64,000 bases of DNA from Paenibacillus amylolyticus (GTDB lineage: Bacteria > Bacillota > Bacilli > Paenibacillales > Paenibacillaceae). The notes beneath the pieces were generated by a model. It was not told the origin of the DNA. It worked only from the letters and a program-made list of their open reading frames with translations, and did not search any database. The position numbers and the translations under genes are program-made. Shown here one piece after another: positions 34,590 through 45,042 of the stretch. Location of the stretch: positions 186,001 to 250,000 of the forward strand of contig NZ_RIAS01000002.1 in assembly GCF_003719335.1 (NCBI RefSeq), given 5' to 3'. Each line of letters opens with the position of its first letter. The first letter of the stretch is position 1.

Positions 34590-35675
34590 ATGGGAACGGG
34601 ATCGGATCATACACAATCCTTTTCGGGCAGCCTTTTTCAGGAACGCCTTCGAACCGAAGACTGGGGGCCGCGTTTTTTCGCTTATTATTACAAACAATGG
34701 GATGATTATCAGATGTCCTACCACACTCATGATTCCACAGAAATTATGTACATCATTACGGGCATGTGCCGGGTGGATGTGATGATGGCAGACGGAAGCT
34801 CGGAACAGGCGGTGTTGAAAAAAGGACAGTTCATCCTGCTGGATGCAAGGGTTCCCCATCGGCTGTTGGTGCAGGACGGCGTGCCGTGTCGGATGCTCAA
34901 TGTAGAATTCGGTTTTGCGCGTACTGCATCTGGACAACTTACCCTAAGACAGCTTGCGCTGGAAGAGGATACGGTTCATACTTTTCTGACTCATCCGATG
35001 CCTTATCTTGTATTGCCTGACCCGGAAGAGGTGTATTACACGATGAAAAGCCTGGTACTTGAGCTGGATCAGCGTGGTCTGATGGAACAGAGGCAGAGAC
35101 AGGAGCAAGCACCGGCACAGGAACAATCGCAAGAGCGAACGAAGTCTGGGCTTTCTCCTGTACACATGGGAGTGATTCCCGCCGAAGAGCGCACACTTCA
35201 TCGTGAAGCCCGAAACCTGACATCGCCCGAGCAGGGAACGCTGGTACGAACCCTTTTTATCCAATTAATTGTTCGAATTGCAAGGTTGCGCGGCGAGATG
35301 GAACGAAGTGCATTGGATCAGACAGAGCTCTATGTCAAACGTACGATTGAATTCATGCATCACAATATGGATCGCAGTATTCAGATGAAGGATATCGCGG
35401 CAGCAGTCAATTTACATCCAGGGTATCTGCACCGCATTTTCCGTAATTACATGCAATGGACACCGACCGACTATCTGACGATGCTGCGGATGGAGAAGGC
35501 CAAGATGTTGCTACAGCAGACCAATATTCCCATCTCTGAGATTTCAGACTATGTGGGTGTGGGCAGTCGGCAGTATTTTCATATGCTGTTCAAAAAATAT
35601 ACGGGGAAGACGCCTGTTCAGTACCGGGATTCCATGGAGCGAATACAGTGGAGCTATCCGGAGGAATCGGAGTAG
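34590..35675 (+). CDS. AraC-family transcriptional regulator with cupin sensor domain
   Basis: 361 residues. The N-terminal cupin (about 30-115; YHTHDSTEIMYIITG, LLDARVPHRL) is a small-molecule sensor. The middle region contains a Gln/Glu-rich stretch (about 160-185; QRQRQEQAPAQEQSQ) that looks like a disordered linker. The C-terminal double helix-turn-helix (about 245-345) shows IQMKDIAAAVNLHPGYLHRIF and ISEISDYVGVGSRQYFHMLF. GGGAGG precedes the ATG. AraC proteins of this type usually govern sugar uptake or catabolism; the target is not evident from its neighbours. Confidence 0.88.
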   Translation: MGTGSDHTQSFSGSLFQERLRTEDWGPRFFAYYYKQWDDYQMSYHTHDSTEIMYIITGMCRVDVMMADGSSEQAVLKKGQFILLDARVPHRLLVQDGVPCRMLNVEFGFARTASGQLTLRQLALEEDTVHTFLTHPMPYLVLPDPEEVYYTMKSLVLELDQRGLMEQRQRQEQAPAQEQSQERTKSGLSPVHMGVIPAEERTLHREARNLTSPEQGTLVRTLFIQLIVRIARLRGEMERSALDQTELYVKRTIEFMHHNMDRSIQMKDIAAAVNLHPGYLHRIFRNYMQWTPTDYLTMLRMEKAKMLLQQTNIPISEISDYVGVGSRQYFHMLFKKYTGKTPVQYRDSMERIQWSYPEESE

Positions 35676-35765
35676 CAGCAGACAGCCGGGCTGGAACAGG
35701 AGGGTAGAAACTAACTGTTGAACTGAAAGGGCATTCATGATATCCTTTGTTCAGAAGTAACCAAT

Positions 35766-35795
35766 TTGTCGATAATGCATTACTTAATTTAATAT
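35766..35795 (+). promoter_or_regulatory. Candidate promoter of the antiterminator gene
   Basis: TTGTCG, 18 bases and TAATAT lie just upstream of the first RAT, so the transcript would start with the RAT/terminator switch. Confidence 0.4.
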
Positions 35796-35800
35796 ACTCA

Positions 35801-35832
35801 GGATTGTGACTGTTCGGCAGGCGATACCTAAA
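35801..35832 (+). promoter_or_regulatory. Ribonucleic antiterminator (RAT) 1
   Basis: GGATTGTGACTG, then TTCGGCAGGC and CCTAAA match the RAT bound by LicT/SacY/BglG proteins (GGATTGTTACTG...GCAGGCAAAACC). It overlaps the 5' arm of the terminator at 35826-35887, the classic mutually exclusive switch, in front of the antiterminator gene itself. Confidence 0.88.
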
Positions 35833-35887
35833 TTGTTTGTAGTAAACATGAGTTGTGCATGTTACTGCTTCAATTTAGGTTTTTTTT
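35826..35887 (+). terminator. RAT-controlled terminator upstream of licT
   Basis: ACCTAAATTG pairs with CAATTTAGGT, followed by eight Ts. Its left arm is shared with RAT 1. Confidence 0.88.
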
Positions 35888-35964
35888 ATAGGAAGTTTTG
35901 ATTTTTTGAAGAATTTTATGGAATATTAACGGGACGAGCATGTGATGAGTGGGGGGTGATGCAG

Positions 35965-36816
35965 ATGAAGATTAGGAAAATTTTTAATAACAATGTGATC
36001 TTACTGACAGATGATAACGGGCACGAAATGATCGTGATGGGAAAAGGGATCGGGTATAACAAACATAACAGTGATGTTATCGACTTTTCGCAAGTGGAGA
36101 AAAAGTTTGTCGTTGAAAAAGCAACGTCTGACAAACTGATGGGGCTGATTGGTGAGATTCCAACCGAACATCTGGAGTTGTCGAATGAAATTATTGAATA
36201 TGCGGAACAACAGCTTGCCCTCAAATTCAGTGACAACATCTACATCACCCTGACGGATCATATCAGTTTTGCACTGAGAAGGTTTCCTGAGGGCATCATT
36301 GTAAAGAATGCTTTGCTGTGGGAGATCAAAAAATTCTATGCAGCCGAATATGAGGTTGCCCTAAAGGCGCTCCATATTATTGAGCAGAAAACAGGTGTGA
36401 AGCTGCCGGAGGATGAGGCGGGTTCCATTGCTCTTCATTTTGTGAATGCACAGCAGCGTGGGCAGGATATGAAACAAACCTATCAGATGACGAAGATTGT
36501 TAACGATCTAGCGAACATTGTGAAATACCATTTTGGAATCAAACTGGACGAAAACTCGATTAATTACAGCCGTTTCCTCACACATTTGCGATATTTTGCG
36601 TACCGAATCCTTCATGATGAGTTGATTCCGGAGGATAGGGATTCTTTATACGATCATGTAAAGGACAAGTACCCCGAATCGTACGCGTGCGCGAAAAAAA
36701 TTAGAAACTATCTGGAGATTAACTACGAGAAGAAAACAACGAATGAGGAAATGGTTTATTTCATGATCCACATTCACCGGGTCACGAACCGTGAGCATGA
36801 TTTGGCGGAAGAATGA
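35965..36816 (+). CDS. licT: LicT/BglG-family transcriptional antiterminator
   Basis: 283 residues. The N-terminal RNA-binding domain (about 1-55; MKIRKIFNNNVILL, GKGIGYNK) recognises RATs. Two PRD domains follow (about 65-170 and 175-283) with conserved His residues at LTDHISFAL, ALHFVNAQQ and MIHIHRV that are phosphorylated by HPr or the PTS enzyme II. GGGGGG lies 8 bases before ATG 35965; GTG 35956 and ATG 35959 are too close to it. It sits between two RAT/terminator switches, one before itself and one before the PTS gene, so it controls both in response to the sugar. Confidence 0.93.
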   Translation: MKIRKIFNNNVILLTDDNGHEMIVMGKGIGYNKHNSDVIDFSQVEKKFVVEKATSDKLMGLIGEIPTEHLELSNEIIEYAEQQLALKFSDNIYITLTDHISFALRRFPEGIIVKNALLWEIKKFYAAEYEVALKALHIIEQKTGVKLPEDEAGSIALHFVNAQQRGQDMKQTYQMTKIVNDLANIVKYHFGIKLDENSINYSRFLTHLRYFAYRILHDELIPEDRDSLYDHVKDKYPESYACAKKIRNYLEINYEKKTTNEEMVYFMIHIHRVTNREHDLAEE

Positions 36817-36845
36817 AGGAATACTTATACAAACTTATACATTAG

Positions 36846-36877
36846 GGATTGTGACTGTTCGGCAGGCGAAACCTGAA
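36846..36877 (+). promoter_or_regulatory. Ribonucleic antiterminator (RAT) 2
   Basis: GGATTGTGACTG, TTCGGCAGGC and GAAACCTGAA: nearly identical to RAT 1 and overlapping the next terminator. It gates the beta-glucoside-type PTS gene. Confidence 0.88.
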
Positions 36878-36935
36878 CTGAGGCTTGTGTATTGACTAAG
36901 GTCAGTAGACGAGCTTCAGTTCAGGTTTTTATTTT
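36871..36935 (+). terminator. RAT-controlled terminator upstream of the PTS gene
   Basis: ACCTGAACTGAGGCT pairs with AGCTTCAGTTCAGGT (one mismatch), then TTTTATTTT. The left arm overlaps RAT 2. Confidence 0.85.
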
Positions 36936-36965
36936 GTCATCGTAGTATGTCATGCGAATGCATGA

Positions 36966-38957
<1,992 letters not shown>

Positions 38958-38984
38958 CATAGAATCAGAGAGGGGAAGAGCAAG

Positions 38985-39749
38985 ATGAAGCTGATTGTTA
39001 ATGCAGATGATTATGGCATCACCATGAGAGTAAGCGAAGGCATTCTACATGGAATGAAACTGGGTCTGATTACAGATACCTCCGCATTGGTGAACTCGGT
39101 ACATTTTGAAAAGAGTAGTATCATGGCCCTTGAAGCGGGCATTACGGCTATGGGGGTTCATCTGAACCTGACGTTCATGACCCCAGTGCTGGAAGCCTCG
39201 GCTGTTCAGAGTATTGTGAATGAATCAGGCCATTTCTATCGAAAACCTGGACTTATTCCTTCGACCTATGATCCTGGAGAAGTACGAGCAGAGTTGAAGG
39301 CACAGATCGAGAAGTTTCTCGCTTCCGGGCTAACGTTGAATCATCTGGATACTCATCATGGAGTGAGTGTGAAAGATGCACAAATGTTTGATTTGGTCAT
39401 GGAACTGGCCCGGGAATATAACGTTCCCATGCGAAGAGATGACCTCTTATCTCGCGAGTTGGAGGGGAAGCTTATGGATGCGGGGATTCGGTCTACGGAT
39501 ATATTGTGTGGTGATCCAGCTATGTCTTCGCTTCAGGAACCATGGCTGCGCGGGGTACTGGATCAGTATAAGGATACAGAAGATATCGTTGAGATAGCTG
39601 GACATCCGGGTTATGCGGATGATGAACTGCGAAGCATCTCATCTCTAGTAGATGAGCGTGAGCACGATCTTGCGGTACTGGTCAATCCAGCGCTACGGGA
39701 ATATGTGACAGAACAAGGTATTGAGCTCATTAGTTACAGCCAGTTGTAG
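38985..39749 (+). CDS. ChbG/YdjC-family carbohydrate deacetylase
   Basis: 254 residues. The metal-binding motifs are clear: NADDYG at residues 6-11 (Asp pair), GVHLNLT near 58 and LNHLDTHHGV near 118. Known members remove an acetyl group from chitobiose or its phosphate before hydrolysis. It lies 27 bases after the PTS gene with AGAGGGGAAGAG before the ATG, so it is in the same RAT-controlled operon and probably acts on the sugar phosphate the PTS delivers (inference). Confidence 0.87.
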   Translation: MKLIVNADDYGITMRVSEGILHGMKLGLITDTSALVNSVHFEKSSIMALEAGITAMGVHLNLTFMTPVLEASAVQSIVNESGHFYRKPGLIPSTYDPGEVRAELKAQIEKFLASGLTLNHLDTHHGVSVKDAQMFDLVMELAREYNVPMRRDDLLSRELEGKLMDAGIRSTDILCGDPAMSSLQEPWLRGVLDQYKDTEDIVEIAGHPGYADDELRSISSLVDEREHDLAVLVNPALREYVTEQGIELISYSQL

Positions 39750-39845
39750 TGGAGGTTTGCGGGCTGCATCGTTTCAGAGTTTAGCAGATATTCATGAAGG
39801 TGTAAGAGGGTACAAGAAAGTATGAGAAGACATAAGTTAGGATTT

Positions 39846-39891
39846 TTGACACCTTGCCTCTGAACAGGTCATGATTTTGATAACGCTCTCC
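39846..39891 (+). promoter_or_regulatory. Candidate promoter of the GH4 gene
   Basis: TTGACA (39846-39851), 18 bases and CATGAT (39870-39875). TGATAACGCTCTCC at 39878-39891 resembles a cre site with two mismatches and is a weak call. Confidence 0.45.
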
Positions 39892-39971
39892 GTAGCTCTG
39901 TTGTTACAATGAACCCATGAAGCAAGTCATTAACCGAAGCCGGAAGGTTCGGATTACGGGAGGACATGTAC

Positions 39972-41477
39972 ATGTCGTTCAAAGTAGCGTTTATCGGTGC
40001 GGGCAGTATTGGATTTACAAGGGGATTGTTGCGTGACCTGCTCACTGTACCGGAATTCAATAACATCGAGATCGCATTCTGCGATATTAATCAGCATAAT
40101 CTCGACATGGTCACCGAGCTTTGCCAGAGGGATATCCGCGAGAACGGATTGAATATTCAGATTCAGCCGACAACCGATCGGAGAGAAGCGTTGAAAGACG
40201 CCAAGTATGTTCTGTGTACGATTCGTGTAGGGGGACTGGGAGCTTTTGCAACCGATGTCGATATTCCGCTCAAATACGGGGTGGATCAATGTGTTGGGGA
40301 TACGCTGTGTGCAGGCGGCATTATGTATGGACAGCGCGGGATTGCCGAGATGCTTGAGATCTGCAAAGATATTCGCGAACAGAGTGCGCCGGATGTGTTG
40401 CTCTTGAATTACTCGAATCCAATGGCAATGCTGACATGGGCTTGTAACAAATACGGTGGTGTGCGCACGATCGGGTTATGTCACGGCGTTCAGCATGGAC
40501 ATCAACAGATTGCGGAAGTGTATGGACTGCAAAAGAGTGAAGTGGATATTATCTGTGCAGGTATCAATCATCAGACATGGTATATTCAGGCGTCCCACAA
40601 AGGCAAGGATCTTACGGGTGGATTGCTGGAAGCTTTTGAGAAGCATCCCGAGTACAGCCGTACGGAGAAAGTTCGGATCGATATGTTGCGTCGCTTTGGT
40701 TATTACAGTACTGAATCCAATGGTCACTTAAGTGAATATGTGCCATGGTATCGCAAACGTCCTGAAGAGATTAATGACTGGATTGACATGGGAAGCTGGA
40801 TTAACGGTGAAACGGGTGGATATCTGCGCGTGTGTACCGAGGGGCGCAACTGGTTCGAAACGGATTTTCCAAACTGGATGAAGGATGATCCGATGCAGTA
40901 TTTACCAGAGAAACGCGGCGAAGAGCACGGCTCTTATATCATAGAGAGCCTGGAGACAGGACGTGTGTATCGTGGTCATTTTAACACCGTGAACAACGGG
41001 GTGATCTCCAACTTGCCGGATGATGCCATCATTGAAGCACCGGGTTATGTAGATCGTAACGGCATCTCGATGCCGCATATCGGTGATCTGCCTCTGGGCC
41101 CAGCGGCGGTGTGTAATGTAAGCATATCCGTGCAACGTCTGGCGGTGGAAGCGGCAGTGCATGGGGACGACAAGCTGTTGCGACAGGCATTTATGATGGA
41201 CCCGCTGGTAGGCGCGGTTTGTAATCCGAAGGAAATCTGGCAGATGGTCGATGAGATGCTGGTTGCACAGGCGAAGTGGTTGCCACAGTACAGTGATGCG
41301 ATTAAAGCTGCAGAAGTGAGACTTGCTACAGGTGATCTTATTCCAACCAGGGCTTACGAAGGTGCTGCGCGTCTGAAGGTCAAAACGGTAGAAGAGATGC
41401 AGCAAGATCGGGAGGCCGCGAATAAAAACGCAGGTGAGTCCGATAAAGGCAAGGATCGCGAGAAAGTAAAGCAGTAG
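39972..41477 (+). CDS. Family GH4 glycosidase (NAD- and Mn-dependent; alpha-galacturonidase/alpha-glucosidase branch)
   Basis: 501 residues. The N-terminal Rossmann motif is FIGAGSIGFTR, followed by NYSNPMAMLTWA near 153 and the metal Cys motif LCHGVQHGHQ near 170, then GINHQTW and the ESNGHLSEY block. GH4 enzymes use NAD+ and a divalent metal in a redox-elimination mechanism. The CHGV tetrapeptide groups it with the unphosphorylated-sugar enzymes (the CHxV type) rather than 6-phospho-glucosidases, so it need not act on the PTS product. The C-terminal 30 residues are Lys/Asp/Asn-rich and appear disordered. GGGAGG is 8 bases before ATG 39972; ATG 39966 is only 2 bases away. Confidence 0.88.
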   Translation: MSFKVAFIGAGSIGFTRGLLRDLLTVPEFNNIEIAFCDINQHNLDMVTELCQRDIRENGLNIQIQPTTDRREALKDAKYVLCTIRVGGLGAFATDVDIPLKYGVDQCVGDTLCAGGIMYGQRGIAEMLEICKDIREQSAPDVLLLNYSNPMAMLTWACNKYGGVRTIGLCHGVQHGHQQIAEVYGLQKSEVDIICAGINHQTWYIQASHKGKDLTGGLLEAFEKHPEYSRTEKVRIDMLRRFGYYSTESNGHLSEYVPWYRKRPEEINDWIDMGSWINGETGGYLRVCTEGRNWFETDFPNWMKDDPMQYLPEKRGEEHGSYIIESLETGRVYRGHFNTVNNGVISNLPDDAIIEAPGYVDRNGISMPHIGDLPLGPAAVCNVSISVQRLAVEAAVHGDDKLLRQAFMMDPLVGAVCNPKEIWQMVDEMLVAQAKWLPQYSDAIKAAEVRLATGDLIPTRAYEGAARLKVKTVEEMQQDREAANKNAGESDKGKDREKVKQ

Positions 41478-41512
41478 AGAGTGCAGGAACGAATCATTTT
41501 TTTAGATAAGCA

Positions 41513-41559
41513 ACTACATGACAAGCGGATGATAATTTGTATTCGCTTGTCATGTAGTA
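41513..41559. terminator. Terminator-like hairpin between converging GH4 and ABC permease genes
   Basis: ACTACATGACAAGCG pairs perfectly with CGCTTGTCATGTAGT around a 17-base loop. The T-run is weak, so it is probably a shared 3' end structure for both converging transcripts. Confidence 0.65.
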
Positions 41560-41571
41560 GTTTAATTGAAT

Positions 41572-42528
41572 TTACATATTGTACTTACTTTGCTTATTAA
41601 AGCTAGCATAAGATAGAAAAATAGATAGGGCAAAAACAATAATTAAAATTATAAAAGAAGTCACTTCTGAAACAGGTGTAGGTTTGAATAATTGGAACCT
41701 TCCCTTAAATTCGAAGATATCATGAGCTATTACAGAGATTAAGTTACGTACATCGAATTTCCCAAGTACAGGAATTATAAAATCATATACAAAAAATAAA
41801 ATAACGGGAAGAAGAGCGGACTTAAATAATATTCCCATGAAAAAACCAATTGATGCAAATATAAGACTGACTAATAAGCTAAATAAAATTTGAAGGGTAA
41901 GGTTATTCGGAACAATAGCATCATCAAACCTTGTTAAAGTTTGCTCTGCGATTCCAGAAATAACTTGATTATGGAAAATAACTCCTGTAATTAATGAAGA
42001 GAATAAAGTAACAACAAAAACAACCAAGACTCCTAAGAAAATAGAGAGTATTTTTGAGGTGATTAATTGTGATGGACCCATTAGTGTGGCTTTAATACTA
42101 ACTGTTTTATATTTATAGTCATAAGAAGCTATAAATATAGAATAAATAGCAAAGATTAATGGAAAGAAAACAAAAGTCATCCATTCTAACGTATTTGTAA
42201 CAATTGAATTTATAGTAAGATGATTTATCGAAGTCGCTGCTTCTTCCAGACGTAGGCGAACAGGATTATCTACAACTTGTTCAGTGCCAGTGCCGCTGAT
42301 ATTTATAGGCATATCAAGCATTTTATCAACATCCATGCCTTCTTCTTTATATAAATTATAGGTTCTAACGTATAGATCGTAAGAACTCGCAGCCTTCGAT
42401 TTTAAACCATATATATTCAATAAAGAGATGGAAACTGAAATAATCATAGTGATCCATATAATGCGAGAATACCATTGATATTTTAATTCTTTTTTTGTTC
42501 TATTTAATATAACGTTCGTAGATGTCAT
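41572..42528 (-). CDS. ABC-2 type transporter permease
   Basis: 318 residues: one N-terminal helix (about 22-44), an extracellular segment (about 45-105), then five more hydrophobic segments. It resembles ABC-2 permeases of bacteriocin-immunity and peptide exporters, but the family is not specific. It overlaps the ATPase gene by 29 bases, and AAGGA precedes the ATG. It is visibly AT-rich compared with the flanking operons, as are its two partners, which suggests acquisition by transfer. Confidence 0.75.
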   Translation of the reverse strand: MTSTNVILNRTKKELKYQWYSRIIWITMIISVSISLLNIYGLKSKAASSYDLYVRTYNLYKEEGMDVDKMLDMPINISGTGTEQVVDNPVRLRLEEAATSINHLTINSIVTNTLEWMTFVFFPLIFAIYSIFIASYDYKYKTVSIKATLMGPSQLITSKILSIFLGVLVVFVVTLFSSLITGVIFHNQVISGIAEQTLTRFDDAIVPNNLTLQILFSLLVSLIFASIGFFMGILFKSALLPVILFFVYDFIIPVLGKFDVRNLISVIAHDIFEFKGRFQLFKPTPVSEVTSFIILIIVFALSIFLSYASFNKQSKYNM

Positions 42529-43177
42529 TCAATCCTTCCCCCTCTTGAAGTTCGAAATCTTTAATTTGGATCGCGGATTGATCATTCATCAAAATAAGAT
42601 TGTCAATAATAGAAGTATAATATTCAAAATGGTGCCCTATTGCTATAATAGTGGTATCTACTGACAACTTTCTCAAAAGAGATTTAAGATCTAAGAGAGC
42701 TTCGTGATCTAATCCATTTGATGCTTCATCAAGAAATAAGTATTTCGGTTTAGTTAGCAGAACTCTCATTAGGCTTAATTTTTTTTTTTGCCCGAGAGAA
42801 TAGTTTTTTACTTTGCTTTTTAAAATTTCTGGTTTAAGAAAATGAGGCATAAGTATATCATGATTATTCTCATTTGCATTCTTAAAGGAATGGTTGGTTA
42901 ATAATTCTAAATTCTGGGATCCGGTTAAATTGTGATAGAGTGGGCTATTATCATATACAACCATTACATCTTCCCTTACCTTTTCAAAATGACAATTATC
43001 ATATCTAATTTCCCCAGTGTAATCTTCGAGATTTAAAAGACATTTTAGTAGAGTGCTCTTTCCAGAACCATTAGGCCCAGAGATAAATGTAATTTTATTT
43101 TCTGGAATTTTTAAGTTTAAATTATTGAAAATAACTTTATTTTTGTAGTCCTTTGACAAATTAGAAATAGTTATCAT
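42500..43177 (-). CDS. ABC transporter ATPase (partner of the ABC-2 permease)
   Basis: 225 residues with Walker A GPNGSGKST, a signature YSLGQKKKL that lacks the usual second Ser/Gly pair, and Walker B YLFLDEASNGLD; the switch His is in AIGHHFEYY. This type drives ABC-2 exporters that handle bacteriocins or drugs. GAGGTG lies 7 bases before ATG 43177; a GTG at 43186 lies within that site. It follows the secreted-protein gene on the same strand, behind a 17-bp hairpin. Confidence 0.82.
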   Translation of the reverse strand: MITISNLSKDYKNKVIFNNLNLKIPENKITFISGPNGSGKSTLLKCLLNLEDYTGEIRYDNCHFEKVREDVMVVYDNSPLYHNLTGSQNLELLTNHSFKNANENNHDILMPHFLKPEILKSKVKNYSLGQKKKLSLMRVLLTKPKYLFLDEASNGLDHEALLDLKSLLRKLSVDTTIIAIGHHFEYYTSIIDNLILMNDQSAIQIKDFELQEGEGLNDIYERYIK

Positions 43178-43193
43178 GATTTTCACCTCAAGT

Positions 43194-43234
43194 AACTGAA
43201 AACAACGACCATTTTTTGGTCGTTGTTTTCAGTT
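43194..43234 (-). other. Strong hairpin between the secreted-protein gene and the ABC genes
   Basis: AACTGAAAACAACGACC pairs perfectly with GGTCGTTGTTTTCAGTT, a 17-bp stem with a 7-base loop and no clear T-run after it on the minus strand. It likely stabilises the upstream mRNA or reduces read-through into the transporter genes. Confidence 0.7.
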
Positions 43235-43246
43235 GTTATAAGTATT

Positions 43247-43762
43247 TTAGTAATTAGTGGCTGTTCCGTCCTTATTAACCTTGATGTAATCAGAAAAGTC
43301 TGATTCGTAGACGGTTACATCCCCCCAAGGAGATACAACACCGGCACCAATAGTAGTTTTGGAAAGATAGATGTGATAAGAAGCAGCTGAAGAACTCTGT
43401 TTGGTTATTCCTCCTTTTCTTACTATGTTAGGGAACACATATCCTGAATCTTGACTACCACTACTTGAAGTAATTTGATTACCATTTGAAGTCCAATCTA
43501 CTACCGCGTCAGACCAAGCTAAGAAGCTTCCTCTAGTAAGTTTTACTGTGTAAGGTATATTGCTTGCTGCGAGTGAGTAAACACCATCGTTATTAACAGT
43601 TTGTACCTCACTTAGTACAGCATTGTTTGCGGCTTCAATTACTTCAAGTTGATTAGCAGTAAGGCTTGGAGCATCTGAAGCGAGCACTGGAGAAACAGAA
43701 AGCAATAAACTTAAAGCAAGGGCGCCTGACGCAACTTTTGTGGTAATGCGTGATAACTTCAT
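43247..43762 (-). CDS. Secreted protein of unknown function in an AT-rich transporter islet
   Basis: 171 residues with a clear signal peptide (GALALSLLLSVSPVLA, cleavage likely before SDAPSL). The mature part has an acidic helix (about 30-60) and then a beta-rich Ser/Gly/Tyr region (about 70-171) with YTVKLTRGSFLAWSDAVVDW, VRKGGITKQSS and SPWGDVTVYESDF. No Cys is present in the mature chain. TTGGAGG precedes the ATG. With the ABC pair behind it, a secreted bacteriocin-like protein with dedicated export or immunity is one possibility; a surface protein handled by the pump is another. I do not recognise the family. Confidence 0.65.
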   Translation of the reverse strand: MKLSRITTKVASGALALSLLLSVSPVLASDAPSLTANQLEVIEAANNAVLSEVQTVNNDGVYSLAASNIPYTVKLTRGSFLAWSDAVVDWTSNGNQITSSSGSQDSGYVFPNIVRKGGITKQSSSAASYHIYLSKTTIGAGVVSPWGDVTVYESDFSDYIKVNKDGTATNY

Positions 43763-44097
43763 TCAGTAACTACCTCCAACTATTTTTTTGTATTACATCT
43801 ATAATTTACCATGTAAAAACACTTTTGCATACCTTTAAATGGAAATAAATATACTGATTTTCTTTTAAATACTATTATTGTCGTTTTTCTCGTTAAGTAT
43901 ATTAATTTAATAGATGGTAAAATTAATCAGATGCAGGCTTTATTTTCACAAATTGTTGACAATTCTTAGGGTTGAATTCGCTGGAAATGAGCAAGATGCT
44001 CGACTCTTATCTCATGCTATGTTATTATAAGTCTCTGATAACGTGGTAACGAACTAAAGCGTTTGAGCTTGGTCATAGACATGGAGGGGTACGAGAG
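43763..44097. other. AT-rich divergent intergenic region
   Basis: 335 bases between the secreted-protein gene and the amino-acid importer. It must contain promoters for both. TTGACA at 43955 is visible for the plus strand but lacks a good minus-10 at the right distance. Nothing else could be supported. Confidence 0.4.
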
Positions 44098-44868
44098 ATG
44101 AGAAAGAAAGCAATTCTACTATTATTTATCAGCATATGTATGATCATTATGGCGGGCTGTTCCAGCTCCGCAAATAAAGATGAGAACACCATCATTGTAG
44201 GGATCGACGATAAGTTTGCTCCAATGGGATTCCGGGATGAGAAGAATGAAATTGTCGGGTTTGACATTGATTATGCCCGTGCAGCTGCGGAGAAAATGGG
44301 TAAAAAGGTAACTTTCCAGCCGATCGACTGGTCTTCCAAAGAGTCGGAGCTGAACAGCGGCCGGATCGATATGATCTGGAACGGATATACGATTACAGAT
44401 GAGCGCAAAGAGAAAGTGCTTTTCACGAAGCCTTATCTGGAGAACAGTCAGGTTGCAATTACTCTGGCAGACTCCCCGATTACGAAGCTGGACGAGCTGG
44501 ACGGCAAAAATGTAGGATTGCAGGCCTTGTCCTCAGCGGCAGATGCGCTGGCGGCAAGTCCTCTGAAGGATAAAGTTAAAGCTTCCGAATTCAAAGATAA
44601 TGTACTGGCGCTGACTGATCTGAAAACGAAACGTCTGGACGCAGTCATCATTGATGAAGTGGTCGCAAGATATTATATGTCCAAGGAAGAAGGTACCTTC
44701 AAATTGCTGGATGAATCACTGGCGCCAGAGCAATATGGCATCGGGATCAAAAAAGGCAATGAAGAACTTCTCAATCAGTTGCAAAAAGCGCTGGATGAGC
44801 TGAATGCGGACGGCCAAGCCGCTGAAATCTCTAAGAAATGGCTTGGTGAAGACAAGGTTCTGAAGTAA
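44098..44868 (+). CDS. Polar amino-acid ABC transporter substrate-binding lipoprotein
   Basis: 256 residues with the lipobox MAGCSS at about residues 18-23. The periplasmic-binding-protein family 3 fold is shown by IIVGIDDKFAPMGFRDEKNE, VGFDIDYARAAAEKMGKKV and DMIWNGYTITDERKE. It binds an amino acid (Gln, Arg, His or cystine are possible) outside the membrane for the permease and ATPase that follow. GGAGGGG precedes the ATG. A hairpin separates it from the permease gene. Confidence 0.9.
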   Translation: MRKKAILLLFISICMIIMAGCSSSANKDENTIIVGIDDKFAPMGFRDEKNEIVGFDIDYARAAAEKMGKKVTFQPIDWSSKESELNSGRIDMIWNGYTITDERKEKVLFTKPYLENSQVAITLADSPITKLDELDGKNVGLQALSSAADALAASPLKDKVKASEFKDNVLALTDLKTKRLDAVIIDEVVARYYMSKEEGTFKLLDESLAPEQYGIGIKKGNEELLNQLQKALDELNADGQAAEISKKWLGEDKVLK

Positions 44869-44970
44869 GAAATGAATTGGTGAATTTGAAAGCAGCCAGG
44901 TGAAATACGCCTGACAAATAAAGATGTGGGATTTTTCCCAGTTGGGAAGACAATACTCACGAAAACGACG

Positions 44971-45017
44971 ACCCCGTATTCCATGCTGGAGCGATATGCT
45001 TCCAAGGAGTGCGGGGT
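44971..45017 (+). other. Intercistronic hairpin after the binding-protein gene
   Basis: ACCCCGTATTCC pairs with GGAGTGCGGGGT (wobble pairs) around a 23-base loop, without a T-run. It is the same arrangement as between phnD and phnC, consistent with lower expression of the membrane subunits. Confidence 0.5.
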
Positions 45018-45042
45018 TAACAGATTAGAGGAGAACTAATTC

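Noticed and set aside
43955-43960. TTGACA as promoter of the amino-acid importer
   Set aside because: No minus-10 box at 16-18 bases; left unassigned.
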